Shown here in pieces: positions 1 through 10,368 of a stretch of 41,855 nt of DNA. Position 1 is the first letter of the stretch, and each line of letters begins with the position of its first letter. The notes below the pieces were generated by a model that ran no database searches, had not been told where the DNA came from, and saw nothing but the letters and a program-made list of their open reading frames with translations. This DNA is from an uncultured Aquimarina sp. (GTDB lineage: Bacteria; Bacteroidota; Bacteroidia; Flavobacteriales; Flavobacteriaceae): the NCBI GenBank assembly GCA_937951135.1, contig CALFCI010000087.1:1-41855 (forward strand), in the 5' to 3' direction. Made by a program: the position numbers and the translations under genes.

Positions 1-350
1 TAAGCAACATCTTCTCTACGGAATCCTGCGGCATTCAATTCTAGATACACACCATCCATGCCTAATTCGTAATTGGTGCATCGCACATCTACAAACTCTG
101 TGGTTACTTTTCTACCTTTACTTTGGGTAGGGTCTTCGATAATATAGATTCGACTTTTATACAATTGCGGCGTGGTGACACAAGTCATAATGGTCTCTAA
201 TCGGCCATTTTCGATTTTAAGAATAAAGTTCTCGATTATTGGTTTAGCACTACCTCTGCCTTTACTATCAATATCTTTCCTTACTTGATATCGCCACGCT
301 ATAATCTCGTAATTTTCGTTGTCATCTTCAATGTGTAGTGTAATGCTCAT
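1..350 (-). CDS. Probable T6SS tube protein TssD-like (Hcp-like), C-terminus outside window
   Basis: Reverse complement reads MSITLHIEDDNENYEIIAWRYQVRKDIDSKGRGSAKPIIENFILKIENGRLETIMTC...; the YQVRKDIDSKGRGS segment resembles Bacteroidota TssD proteins. Runs off the window edge, so it is missing from the ORF track. Confidence 0.5.
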   Translation of the reverse strand, partial: MSITLHIEDDNENYEIIAWRYQVRKDIDSKGRGSAKPIIENFILKIENGRLETIMTCVTTPQLYKSRIYIIEDPTQSKGRKVTTEFVDVRCTNYELGMDGVYLELNAAGFRREDVA

Positions 351-805
351 AAATAGTTGAGTTGGTGTATGTTGTTTCAACAACTACAACAAAACTAATA
401 ATCAATATTGAATATTGAATATTGTGATAAATTTATGTTAAAAATCGGGGTTTTGTCCTTTTTTTTAATTCTTTATAAAACAACTTTTATATATAAAAGT
501 TGTTTTATAGTATACTCTTTGTTGTGTAAGATATGCAACAACACTGTTAGGTTTTACTTTTGTTACAATTCAGGATTTCAATTGACAATAGTATCGGATT
601 CAAAAAATGAAATCTCTTTTTAAAACTCTATGTATCTTTGCCTATAGCTATATAGTGAATAGTATTATTTTTGAAAGGGTGTAACAATAGTTATAAAATA
701 GCTACTGATACATTGAATTAAAATCAATAGTGCTAAATGAATTTACTATTTGTTTGGGATACTCTTTATGAAATAGAATACTGAGAGGGATTAAAAAGGA
801 ATGCA

Positions 806-2254
806 ATGAAAATTAAAAAGGTGTTGACGTGTTTGTTTTGTTTGGGAACTACATTAGCCTATACACAAGTCAAAAAATGGTCATTAGAAGAATGTATCAC
901 CCATGCTTTAACAAAAAACATATCGATTCAGCAATCTGAATTGGATGCAGAACTGGCAAAGATTGATAAACTAGATGCTATAGGTAGCTTTTTACCTTCT
1001 CTAAACGTATCGGCTTCCAATTTTTGGCAAACAGGATTAACCATCAATCCACTAACCAATACTTTAGGAACTGCAACTTCTCGAAACTCGTCGTATGGAG
1101 TTAATGTAGGGGTCAATATTTTTGATGGGTTACGAAATGTTAGACAATTTCAACGCGCCAAATTAAATGCTTTTTTAAGTCAATATAATTTGGGGAAATC
1201 AAAAGATGATATTGCTTTGTTTATTGCCAATAGTTATTTGCAAGTGCTTTTAAATAAGGAGTCACTAAAAGTGATAGAGAAACAACAAAAAATAACACTG
1301 GAGCAATTAGAACGAACAGAGCGTTTGGTTGAGGCTGGAACTTTGCCTAAAGGAGATGTATTAGAAATTAGAGCTACACAGGCAGATGAGCAAACCCGTA
1401 TGGTACAAGCCAGAAATGCGGTTCAAATTTCGTTAATAGCATTAGCGCAGTCCTTACTCTTGAAAGAATATCAAAATTTTGATATCGTAGAGCAGGATTA
1501 TCTTGTGCCTGTTGCGACTATATTAGAAACTCCGGTAGGAGCAATAGTAGAAAAAGCAAGGGCATCAAGATATGAGGTGAAAATTGCAAAACAAAATAAA
1601 GTGATTGCCGAAAAGGATTTGGCAATTGCTAGAGGTGTGTATTATCCTACCTTAAGCGGTTCGTTTGGATATAATACTAGAGAATCAGGGGTGAATAACG
1701 TGATACAGGTTCCTGATCTTAATGACCCCTTTAGTTTACAGAATATTGGAACTGTATCCGAAACAGGACAAAACGTGGTTTCTCAAGTTCCCAATACGAT
1801 TCCGATAGAACAACAACCAATTTCTTTTTTCGATCAACTCTCAAATAATGATGGTATTTCGTATGGATTACAGTTAGCGATACCTGTATTTAATGGTTTT
1901 GCAGCGCGTAATGGCGTGAAACGTAGTAAACTAAACATACAGCGTACGCAATTGCAATTAGAACAAGCAGAATTAGATCTGGACAGTAATGTATATAAGG
2001 CGTATCTGGATGCTCAAGGTGCGGCAGAGGCGTATGAGGCAGCGTCTATTACACTTACAGCACGAGAAGAAGCGTATGATTATGCTAAAAGTCGATATGA
2101 CGTAGGATTAATCAATGCTTTTGATTTGAGCCAGTCTCGATTTCGATTAGAAAATGCAATGAGCCAACAAATACAAACAAAATTTGATTATATTTTTAAA
2201 ATCAAAGTATTAGAACTTTATTTTGGAGTTCCTATATCTGATTTAAAGTTATAA
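806..2254 (+). CDS. TolC family outer membrane efflux protein
   Basis: 482 aa with signal peptide and TolC-like helical repeats (WSLEECITHALTKNISIQQSELD...; YDVGLINAFDLSQSRFRLENA). TATCTTTG -7-like box at 633-640. Confidence 0.95.
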   Translation: MKIKKVLTCLFCLGTTLAYTQVKKWSLEECITHALTKNISIQQSELDAELAKIDKLDAIGSFLPSLNVSASNFWQTGLTINPLTNTLGTATSRNSSYGVNVGVNIFDGLRNVRQFQRAKLNAFLSQYNLGKSKDDIALFIANSYLQVLLNKESLKVIEKQQKITLEQLERTERLVEAGTLPKGDVLEIRATQADEQTRMVQARNAVQISLIALAQSLLLKEYQNFDIVEQDYLVPVATILETPVGAIVEKARASRYEVKIAKQNKVIAEKDLAIARGVYYPTLSGSFGYNTRESGVNNVIQVPDLNDPFSLQNIGTVSETGQNVVSQVPNTIPIEQQPISFFDQLSNNDGISYGLQLAIPVFNGFAARNGVKRSKLNIQRTQLQLEQAELDLDSNVYKAYLDAQGAAEAYEAASITLTAREEAYDYAKSRYDVGLINAFDLSQSRFRLENAMSQQIQTKFDYIFKIKVLELYFGVPISDLKL

Positions 2255-2328
2255 TGAAAAAGATGGACACTGTGTGATGGGAACTAGGAGAATAAAAAAG
2301 CAATACTAACTTGGTTTAAATTATATCG

Positions 2329-3576
2329 ATGAAGAAAAAAATAATAAGCGGTATTAGTATCATTAGTGTACTCGCTGCGGTATTGATCTATGGTGAAACC
2401 AAAGGGTGGTTTGGAGGAAATACTAGTGATTATAAAGTTGAAATTACAAAAATTGAGCGACTTAATATTACTGAAACGGTTGTTGCTACAGGTAAGATTC
2501 AGCCAGAAATAGAGGTGAAGCTATCTTCCGAAGTGTCGGGAGAGATTATAGAATTACCGATTAAAGAAGGTGATCAAGTAGTGAAAGGCGATTTGTTATT
2601 GCGGATCAATCCTGATATTATACAATCTGGTGTCAACCGTTCAGAAGCAACGTTACAAAATGTACGAGCAAGTTTACGACAGGCAGAAGCTAGTCTTAAA
2701 GAAACTAAATATGCTTATGATCGTAATCAGGGGTTATTCGATAAAGGGGTCATTTCTAAAGCAGAATGGGATCGCAGTGTATCTGCTTATGAGGTTGCAG
2801 AAGCAAGTAAAGAATCCGCTTATTATGGAGTATTGAGTGCTCAAGCTACCGTAAATGAATCCAGAGATAATTTAGCGAGAACGGTGATTTATGCACCTAT
2901 GGATGGAACGATTTCTAAACTATCAGTAGAATTAGGAGAACGTGTTGTAGGAACACAGCAAATGGCAGGAACAGAGGTGTTGCGTGTTGCCAATCTTAAT
3001 ACTATGGAAGTAGAAATCGATGTGAATGAAAATGATATTGTGAAAATTACAAAAGGAGATACGGCATTGGTTGCTGTAGATGCTTACCTCAAAGAAGAGT
3101 TTAAAGGAATCGTTACTGAAATAGCAAATTCAGCAGACAGTGTGTTGAGCTCGGATCAAGTAACAAATTTTAAAGTTAAAGTTCGAATTTTAAAATCATC
3201 CTATGCTTCTTTACTGAAAGGAAAACCAGAATTCTATTCCCCTTTCCGACCAGGAATGACAGCAACGGTAGATATTATTACAGCTCGAAAAATGAATAGT
3301 ATAGGTGTTCCTATAAGTGCTATAGTAATCAAAAAAGATACGAGTGCGGTATCCAATGAGCCTAACGCTAATACAGAAAAACAATACGAATGTGTATTTG
3401 TAAAGGAGGGAGCTTTGGCAGCAATACGAGTCGTTAAAACAGGGGTTCAAGATGATGCTTATATTGAGATTACAGAGGGGTTGTCTGAGGGTGATGAGGT
3501 AATTTCTGGGCCCTATAAACTAGTCACAAAAACATTGAATCCTGGTGATGCTGTAACTGTGGAAAGTGAAGAGTAG
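2329..3576 (+). CDS. Efflux periplasmic adaptor subunit (HlyD/MacA/RND-type)
   Basis: 415 aa; N-terminal TM, lipoyl/barrel-sandwich motif (VKLSSEVSGEIIELPIKEGDQVVKGDLLLRINP), coiled coil, beta-barrel; directly after TolC. Confidence 0.95.
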   Translation: MKKKIISGISIISVLAAVLIYGETKGWFGGNTSDYKVEITKIERLNITETVVATGKIQPEIEVKLSSEVSGEIIELPIKEGDQVVKGDLLLRINPDIIQSGVNRSEATLQNVRASLRQAEASLKETKYAYDRNQGLFDKGVISKAEWDRSVSAYEVAEASKESAYYGVLSAQATVNESRDNLARTVIYAPMDGTISKLSVELGERVVGTQQMAGTEVLRVANLNTMEVEIDVNENDIVKITKGDTALVAVDAYLKEEFKGIVTEIANSADSVLSSDQVTNFKVKVRILKSSYASLLKGKPEFYSPFRPGMTATVDIITARKMNSIGVPISAIVIKKDTSAVSNEPNANTEKQYECVFVKEGALAAIRVVKTGVQDDAYIEITEGLSEGDEVISGPYKLVTKTLNPGDAVTVESEE

Positions 3577-3590
3577 AGGGTAGAGAGAAG

Positions 3591-3634
3591 AGATTTTTTT
3601 GACCGAAGGTCAAAAAAATCTAAAAATCTAAAAA
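3591..3634. repeat. Perfect palindrome AGATTTTTTTGACC-GAA-GGTCAAAAAAATCT followed by two TCTAAAAA units
   Basis: Arms 3591-3604 and 3608-3621 (14 bp); TCTAAAAA at 3619-3626 and 3627-3634. Confidence 0.9.
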
Positions 3635-3698
3635 ACTTTGAAACGCTCAGCTATGCTACGTTTGTCATTTCGATTACCTTTGCTGAAATTTTAGCACT

Positions 3699-4364
3699 AT
3701 GTCTTATATACTTTGTTTAGAAACAGCGACTACAAACTGTTCTGTTTGTGTTATCAAGGAAGATCAGGTGCTAAGTTGTGTTGAGGATTATAATACAAGC
3801 TATTCTCATGCAGAGCGCTTGCATTTGTTTATTCAAAAAGCACTTGAAGAGGCTGAAATTACATGCAACGATTTGGCAGCAGTATCCGTAAGTAAGGGGC
3901 CAGGATCTTATACCGGATTGCGTATTGGTGTAGCTGCGGCTAAAGGTCTGTGTTATGCACTAAGCATTCCATTAATTTCAGTACTTACATTAGATTCTCT
4001 AGCATTACAAGTAGCTCCATTAGTGTCAGAAAGTTATATTATTCCGATGTTGGATGCGCGACGTATGGAAGTATATTCGGCAGTATATTCAAATACTCAC
4101 GAGATCATTAGGTCTACAGCAGCAGAAATCTTATCAGAAACTTCTTTTGATACTTACTTCAATCAAGGAAAAGTATATTTTATAGGAAGTGGAGTCGATA
4201 AATTTGCTGAGATTTGTAGCCATAAGAATGCTGAGTTTATTACAAATAAAATGCCATCCGCAAAACAGATGGCATGTAATAGTTATACTAAGTTTTTAGG
4301 TAAAGACTTCGAAAATCTTAGTTTCTTCGATCCCTATTACTTAAAAGACTTTGTTGCTGGCTAG
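3699..4364 (+). CDS. tsaB: tRNA (adenosine(37)-N6)-threonylcarbamoyltransferase complex dimerization subunit TsaB
   Basis: 221 aa; ILCLETATTNCSV...SKGPGSYTGLRIGVAAAKGLCYAL typical of TsaB. Confidence 0.95.
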   Translation: MSYILCLETATTNCSVCVIKEDQVLSCVEDYNTSYSHAERLHLFIQKALEEAEITCNDLAAVSVSKGPGSYTGLRIGVAAAKGLCYALSIPLISVLTLDSLALQVAPLVSESYIIPMLDARRMEVYSAVYSNTHEIIRSTAAEILSETSFDTYFNQGKVYFIGSGVDKFAEICSHKNAEFITNKMPSAKQMACNSYTKFLGKDFENLSFFDPYYLKDFVAG

Positions 4365-5034
4365 CATCCGTATTTTTTAAGGCATTGTATCGAGATACTA
4401 CTCGGACTAAGTCCTCTTCCTTTTTTAAACGGATTTTCTCGTTTTTAATGTAATTTTTTAATTCTTCTTCTTTATCGCCAAAGGCAGCTAAGAAATCTTT
4501 CTTTTTCATAGGTAACTTCATAATTACATCTTCTTCTTCTAAGTAGTATGTCGTTATAATTCTTAGACTACCAGGTTCTGTAGCACTAGAACCGCTCGAT
4601 GATAAGCTCTTTCTCTTAGGTTCAGTAACTTTTAAGCTATACTTCTTATAGATGCGATAGCTATCATTCATTTCTAACAATACATAATACCCTTCTCGGT
4701 TTTGATTTCGTTGACTTTGAAAACTGCAATAGTAAAAATATTCACCGTCAACCCTAGCATGTACTGTAGGAATTTTAATTACTTTATAAAGGTCTTCTCC
4801 TTCTCCTGAATATTCTAAGGCGTCTAAATGAACATTATACCTTAGTTTAGCGTCAAATGTACCTGATTTTTCATCAATAACATTGGCGTCCTTATAGCTT
4901 CGGGTTTTGTAAATTGAACCCATGTAATCCTCAAATTCTTTACTTTCTGTAGTAGATCTAATTAATGACCCAGGTAACTGAGCAAATAATAGTGGGGATA
5001 CTAATAATAATAAGTAGTGTAGTTTTTTTCTCAC
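4318..5034 (-). CDS. Secreted protein of unknown function
   Basis: 238 aa with signal peptide MRKKLHYLLLLVSPLLFAQ; 3' end overlaps tsaB convergently by 47 bp. Confidence 0.75.
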   Translation of the reverse strand: MRKKLHYLLLLVSPLLFAQLPGSLIRSTTESKEFEDYMGSIYKTRSYKDANVIDEKSGTFDAKLRYNVHLDALEYSGEGEDLYKVIKIPTVHARVDGEYFYYCSFQSQRNQNREGYYVLLEMNDSYRIYKKYSLKVTEPKRKSLSSSGSSATEPGSLRIITTYYLEEEDVIMKLPMKKKDFLAAFGDKEEELKNYIKNEKIRLKKEEDLVRVVSRYNALKNTDASQQQSLLSNRDRRN

Positions 5035-5256
5035 AATATAAGGTTTTTGATTACTTTAAAAGTACATAAATATCCGACAAGACGCAAGTATATGCCGTTT
5101 AAACTCACTATTTTTATGAAATTCTCAATGTTTTATGCGTTTTTAACATAGAATTGGCATCAAATTAATGTTTTTCATGATAAAAATACATCGCATTTTT
5201 GTGGTAAAACCTTAATAATTGTTGTTAATTTTTTGAATTATAAGGTTTTATACAAG

Positions 5257-7365
5257 TTATTTTAATATATCTAGGACCTTTTTAATCTTTTTTTGAGGGT
5301 ATTTGCAGGAATTATTCACACATACATAATATAAGGTTTCATTACTAACGAACCGTTCATCTAGTAAAGGTTCATTAGAAGGAGTGTTACTTCCTGCTAA
5401 TAAGACATTTGGAATATAGTAAGAATTAAATTCTTTTACTTTCGAATGGGCTGTTGAACCTAAGATTGCTACTTCATAAAAATCATGTGAAAAGTTGAGC
5501 ATTAGATCCAGCCAGTTTCCATACCCTGATGGATAGGAAGCAATTTTAGGTTGGATAGTATGTAACATTTGTTGAGACATTTCTAAGTATGCAGTATTGG
5601 CAGTGTAATGATACAGTAAGAACATATTTTTAGCCATTATGGAATTGGAAGCAGGAATGACATTATCACGATATGCTATGGTACGTGTTACTAATGGAGC
5701 ATCTAGACTCGAAGTGAAATAGAATAGTTGTTGTGAAGGATTATAAAAATGAGTGATTGTATATTGTGTAAGTGTGTTCGCTAATTGTAACCAGTCTAAA
5801 TCCAAAGTGACTTGATAGAGTTCAATGTAGGCATCGATCACAGTGGCGTAATCTTCTAAATATCCATTGATCGTACTTTTACCATTTTTATAATTATGAA
5901 ATAAGGTGCCTTCTTTCAATTGATGATTTTTAATGAAAGTAGCATTGCGAAGTGCTGCTTGTAGAAAACGATCTTCTCCAAATGCTTTATAGGCATCGAT
6001 ATATCCTTTTGCCATCAAAGCATTCCATGATGTTAGTGTCTTATCGTCAAGTCTTGGTGTTGCTCGCTTTGCTCTTGCGATTAATAAGACATGCTGCCAG
6101 TGTTGTTTTTTGTGTTGCAATTGAGGAATCGTTAAAGCATGCGCTTTTCGAAAATCGAGGTCCTTTTGTTTTCGAATCAATACATAGCGATCATGTTCCC
6201 AGAAACCATATCCGTTTACATTATAATATAAGGAGAACAATTCATATTCGTCTTGTAGTATCTTTTTTAACTCTTTTTTTGTCCACACATAAAATGCACC
6301 CTCTTCTAATTTTTCGTCAGCGGTCATACTATCCGCATCTAATGAGGAGTAGAATGCTCCTTCGGAAGTGGTCAGGTCTTTGGCTACAAAATCTAACGTT
6401 TGATATACTACTTCTTTATACCATGGTTTTTTTGTGATTTGATAGGCTTTAGCATAAAGGCTAACCAATTGTGCATTATCGTACAGCATTTTTTCAAAAT
6501 GAGGAATATGCCATTTATTATCGGTTGAATATCGTGAAAACCCACCGCCAAGATGATCATATACTCCTCCAAAAGAAATTTGATCTAAGGTTTGAAGTAC
6601 ATATTGCATCAATTGGTCATCTTTGGTTTGATGTGCATACCTTAATAGAAAGTTGTAGTTGGCAGGCATCATAAATTTAGGTACATGTTGTGTGCCTCCT
6701 TTTTTATGGTCAAAATGAGTACTCCATATATCAACAGCTTGGGCTACAAACTTGGGAGTATAATTAATAGCCTCTGGATTGGTCTTTATAAGGGAGGTCG
6801 TTTTTATACCTTGTTCGAGTTTATCGGCATACGCAATGAGACGTTCAGGGTCTTTTTGGTATAGTGTTGCGATTTGTTGTAAAGCTTCTACCCAATCTCC
6901 TTTAGGGAAATAGGTGCCGCCCCATATCGGTCTTCCGTCGGGTAGGGTAATTACATTTAATGGCCAGCCTCCGCTTCCGGTCATTAATTGTATGGCAGTC
7001 ATATATACTTCATCAACATCGGGTCGTTCTTCACGATCCACTTTAATTGGAATAAAGTTTGTATTCATGACTTCCGCCACTTTTGGATCTTCAAAGCTTT
7101 CGTGTTCCATTACATGACACCAGTGGCAAGCCGCATATCCAATACTCACAATCATGAGTTTATTTTCTTTTTTAGCTTGTGTTAATGGAGTAGTATCCCA
7201 AGCTTGCCAAGCTACAGGGTTATGAGCATGTTGTAAAAGGTATGGGCTGGATTCTTTAATTAGCGCATTTGTATACTTCTGTTCTGCTGGTATTGAAGTT
7301 TTCTTTTGACAAGATCCTAGAAAGGTAAAACATAGAAAAAAGAAGAATAGAAAGGATTTCATCAT
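5257..7365 (-). CDS. Thioredoxin domain-containing protein (DUF255/YyaL/SPATA20 family), lipoprotein
   Basis: 702 aa; lipobox [39 protein letters not shown], six-hairpin-glycosidase-like C-terminus. Confidence 0.93.
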   Translation of the reverse strand: MMKSFLFFFFLCFTFLGSCQKKTSIPAEQKYTNALIKESSPYLLQHAHNPVAWQAWDTTPLTQAKKENKLMIVSIGYAACHWCHVMEHESFEDPKVAEVMNTNFIPIKVDREERPDVDEVYMTAIQLMTGSGGWPLNVITLPDGRPIWGGTYFPKGDWVEALQQIATLYQKDPERLIAYADKLEQGIKTTSLIKTNPEAINYTPKFVAQAVDIWSTHFDHKKGGTQHVPKFMMPANYNFLLRYAHQTKDDQLMQYVLQTLDQISFGGVYDHLGGGFSRYSTDNKWHIPHFEKMLYDNAQLVSLYAKAYQITKKPWYKEVVYQTLDFVAKDLTTSEGAFYSSLDADSMTADEKLEEGAFYVWTKKELKKILQDEYELFSLYYNVNGYGFWEHDRYVLIRKQKDLDFRKAHALTIPQLQHKKQHWQHVLLIARAKRATPRLDDKTLTSWNALMAKGYIDAYKAFGEDRFLQAALRNATFIKNHQLKEGTLFHNYKNGKSTINGYLEDYATVIDAYIELYQVTLDLDWLQLANTLTQYTITHFYNPSQQLFYFTSSLDAPLVTRTIAYRDNVIPASNSIMAKNMFLLYHYTANTAYLEMSQQMLHTIQPKIASYPSGYGNWLDLMLNFSHDFYEVAILGSTAHSKVKEFNSYYIPNVLLAGSNTPSNEPLLDERFVSNETLYYVCVNNSCKYPQKKIKKVLDILK

Positions 7366-7390
7366 GATGTCAGTTTGTATTACGTAAAAA

Positions 7391-7439
7391 TAAGAAAAGA
7401 GGCTGTCTGAAATACCTTTTCAGACAGCCTCTTTTCTTA
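7391..7439. terminator. Bidirectional rho-independent terminator between dodecin and DUF255 genes
   Basis: Perfect 22-bp inverted repeat TAAGAAAAGAGGCTGTCTGAAA ... TTTCAGACAGCCTCTTTTCTTA with 5-nt loop. Confidence 0.9.
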
Positions 7440-7493
7440 AATACATGGTAACACCCATACTAAAAATTAGTAAATACCATTAAGATGATGAAG

Positions 7494-7694
7494 CTACTTT
7501 ACTTCAAATGAGATTTTAAGTGCAACTCTAAATTCTTTTACATCATCTCCTTCGACTACTACACTTTGATCGCAAACATAAGCTGATTTAATATTCTTAA
7601 TAGATTTAGAAGCTTGTTTGATTGCGTTTTTTGTTGCGTCTTCCCAACTTTTTTCAGAGTTTGCTAATATTTCAATTACTTTGATAATTGCCAT
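7494..7694 (-). CDS. Dodecin family protein
   Basis: 66 aa MAIIKVIEILANSEKSWEDATKNAIKQASKSIKNIKSAYV...; typical dodecin length and motifs. Confidence 0.92.
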   Translation of the reverse strand: MAIIKVIEILANSEKSWEDATKNAIKQASKSIKNIKSAYVCDQSVVVEGDDVKEFRVALKISFEVK

Positions 7695-7928
7695 TGTGTG
7701 ACTTTTTTAGTTAAAAATTTATAAAATGAATACTAAATATACAAGATAAATTATAATAGAGGATATTATGTCTTGGTTTTTTTATATTTCGAATTAGGTA
7801 GATGGTTGTCTGTTGATCGTTTTTACATCGTAATTTAAAAATAACATAAACGCTGAGTTTTCTATTTTTTCGTAGTGCAATATGAACATTTTTTCACTTT
7901 CTCACGACTATGTACTCATATCTCAATA

Positions 7929-8906
7929 CTAATTATATATATATACTTCTAATAGTTCAGCTTCATCTGCAGTAATGATAACTTCTTTTGCTGTAGCAGG
8001 GATCAATACGGTTTCTCCTTGGTATATGGTTTCAGTGTGATGATCTACGATGATGTTAGCAGATCCTTTAGTACACATATAGATCACAAATGAATCTAAA
8101 TCAGTGTAGTCTTTAATTACTCCATATTTAACTGGTAAGAAATTGGTCGTGAAATAAGGACAACTTGCGATAGTAGAAGAGTGATTATATGCTTTCTCAT
8201 ACTGCATATGGTAATCTTCTTTATGGTTGAAATCAATAGCATCTAGTGCTAAGTCTGTATGTAAGTCTCTAGTTTGACCCTTGTCATCTTTTCGATTCCA
8301 ATCGTAGATTCTATAGGTGATGTCTGATGTTTGTTGAATTTCTGCCACCAATACTCCAGCTCCGATAGCATGGATTTTTCCAGCATTGATAAAAAATGAA
8401 TCCCCAGCAGTTACACTTTCAGAATGTACAATGTTTTCTAGTGTATTTTCTTGTACTGCGTTTTCATACGTTTCTTTTGATACATCCTCGTTGAAACCTA
8501 CAATAATATTAGCATCCTCATCGGCTTGCATTACGTACCACATTTCGGTTTTTCCAAAGCTATCATGTTTTGTTTTTGCAATCGCATCATCTGGATGCAC
8601 TTGTATTGACAAATCTTTGTTAGCATCTATAAACTTAATTAATAAAGGAAAATTGTTACCAAAGATATCATAGTTCTGTTGTCCCAATACTTCTGATGTA
8701 TACTCCCGCATCAATTCTTTTAAGTTAAGACCTTTTAGTACTCCGTTGGCAACTACAGAGGTAGCGTCTTCAGAGACATCAGAGATTTCCCAACTTTCAC
8801 CAATAGCAGTTCCAGTGGTGTTTTTAGAGAGTATGTCTTTTAACTTAGTACCTCCCCAGATTTTTTCTTTTAATATAGGCTCGAATTTTATAGGATAATT
8901 GATCAT
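7929..8906 (-). CDS. manA: Class I mannose-6-phosphate isomerase
   Basis: 325 aa; FEPILKEKIWGGTKL, LSIQVHPDD, GKTEMWYVM, FFINAGKIHAIGAGVLVAEIQQTSDITYRIYDW. Confidence 0.95.
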   Translation of the reverse strand: MINYPIKFEPILKEKIWGGTKLKDILSKNTTGTAIGESWEISDVSEDATSVVANGVLKGLNLKELMREYTSEVLGQQNYDIFGNNFPLLIKFIDANKDLSIQVHPDDAIAKTKHDSFGKTEMWYVMQADEDANIIVGFNEDVSKETYENAVQENTLENIVHSESVTAGDSFFINAGKIHAIGAGVLVAEIQQTSDITYRIYDWNRKDDKGQTRDLHTDLALDAIDFNHKEDYHMQYEKAYNHSSTIASCPYFTTNFLPVKYGVIKDYTDLDSFVIYMCTKGSANIIVDHHTETIYQGETVLIPATAKEVIITADEAELLEVYIYN

Positions 8907-8931
8907 AAGATTTTAGGTTTATAGGGTTTGG

Positions 8932-8967
8932 TTGATTGTTGTCGGTTGATAGTTGATTGTGAATTTT
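8932..8967. repeat. Degenerate heptamer run related to GTTGATG
   Basis: ggttgattgttgtcggttgatagttgattgtgaat reads as GTTGATT/GTTGTCG/GTTGATA/GTTGATT/GTGAATT. Confidence 0.55.
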
Positions 8968-9099
8968 TGTTTTTGATTAGGGTCTTTAGTTTCAAAGAAT
9001 CTGAGAATCAAAGTTTTAAATTTTTTGTACCTCATACTCCTTTCTTATCTGTAGCCTCAAATTTTCTCACTACTATGTACTCATATCTCAATACTATAT

Positions 9100-9921
9100 T
9101 TAGGCTGCGATAGCTATACTTGGAGTTCCAAAAATTTCGATAGCAGGTTCTGTAGTGGTAACAGATGAACTGAAGTTTAATGAAGGAGCAACAGTATAAT
9201 TGAACCAGATAGAAGCCAATCGAAAAGGAATTTCTAGCGCATCTTTAGCACCCAATTTAGAATCATCCATGTGTACCCATCTTTTTAATGGTTGCTCTAT
9301 AATGCTATTCATTACTTGACTAACACCCATGTGTTTCTTAAGACGGATAAACATTTCTACATCAAATAACCATCGTGTTAAGAAAGCTTGGTTAAAAAGT
9401 ACAGGTACGATACCGGCTCTAAATACTTTGGCACCACATTGTGTATCTTGTATTGATAATCCTAAGATTGCAACGATAAGAATATTGATCATTTTAGAAA
9501 ATAAAGCTCTTAGAGGATTTTTCTCAATGCCTTCAGATGCATTTTTTGCTCTAGATCCGAATACTAGATTTAAACTAGTGTCAGACTGTAATGTTTGTAC
9601 TAAACCATCGAAATCTTCAAAATCAGTAGAAAGATCGGCATCAATAAACCCTATAAATTGAATATCTCCTCTACTATGTAAGTATCTTGCACCAGCTCTA
9701 ACTGCAGCAGCTTTACCGCCATTCTTTTTCATGTCGATTACACTTACCTTTTCTGGATTAGTTTCTTGAACTTCTTTTAAAACACGAATGGTGTCATCTT
9801 TACTTCCATCATTTACGAAGCATAAGTGAAATTCATTTTTAGCGTTTATAAAAGTGATGAAAGCATTGGTATCTAATCTGTTTTCTTCGTTGTAGCAAGG
9901 TATAATGATTCCAGTTTTCAT
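9100..9921 (-). CDS. Family 2 glycosyltransferase (DPM1/ALG5-like)
   Basis: 273 aa; GIIIPCYNEENRLD, FVNDGSKDDT, GKAAAVRAG, FIDADLSTD. Confidence 0.93.
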   Translation of the reverse strand: MKTGIIIPCYNEENRLDTNAFITFINAKNEFHLCFVNDGSKDDTIRVLKEVQETNPEKVSVIDMKKNGGKAAAVRAGARYLHSRGDIQFIGFIDADLSTDFEDFDGLVQTLQSDTSLNLVFGSRAKNASEGIEKNPLRALFSKMINILIVAILGLSIQDTQCGAKVFRAGIVPVLFNQAFLTRWLFDVEMFIRLKKHMGVSQVMNSIIEQPLKRWVHMDDSKLGAKDALEIPFRLASIWFNYTVAPSLNFSSSVTTTEPAIEIFGTPSIAIAA

Positions 9922-9945
9922 AGTAGTTTATTTTGGGTTACACTT

Positions 9946-10015
9946 CAAATTTACCTAGGATATGAGTCGAATTCGGTCGTTTTTCGATGGTTAGATTGCT
10001 ACTGTCGACGAATGG
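9946..10015 (-). promoter_or_regulatory. Site A: direct-repeat regulator box plus -7 box upstream of GT2 gene
   Basis: Coding strand: CCATTCGTCGA-N10-CTAACCATCGA (10015-9984), 30 bp gap, TAAATTTG (9953-9946). Confidence 0.75.
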
Positions 10016-10368
10016 TTTTTATCGATAGATAACCATTCGTCGATACCAAACTTTATTGTATCTTTAAGGTAGATTTTGGGTATAGAGTTTCAGGTCTTAG
10101 GTGTCAGGCATTTATTTCTCAGTGTTTTTTAGAAGGCTGTACGTATTGAAACTTTATATGGGATGAATCTGAGTATATGACAAAACGCATGGTATTTTAT
10201 TTGTCTTGGTTCTTGTCTCTTGATTCTTAACATATAATAATAGTGTTAGATCATTTCAAAGACGCTTAAAAGGAGTGATCAGTTAAGAGAAGCTAATTTT
10301 TGTCATGTACTATTAAATTATAAATACAAATCTCCTGTCAGTAGACAGACCTGAAACCAACTAGGGCT

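Noticed and set aside
408-623. 71-aa ORF upstream of TolC gene
   Set aside because: AT-rich, Phe/Tyr/Cys-rich translation with no recognisable features; intergenic.
806-3576. TolC+HlyD pair as a complete novel exporter
   Set aside because: No inner-membrane transporter is adjacent within the window, but such pairs with distant partners are common; ordinary.
9329-9661. 110-aa ORF antisense to GT2
   Set aside because: Mirror ORF of a well-supported glycosyltransferase gene.
10033-10043. CCATTCGTCGA on the plus strand as a complete sixth regulator site
   Set aside because: No adequate partner repeat 21 bp away on either side and no -7 box at 30 bp; reported only as a half-site.
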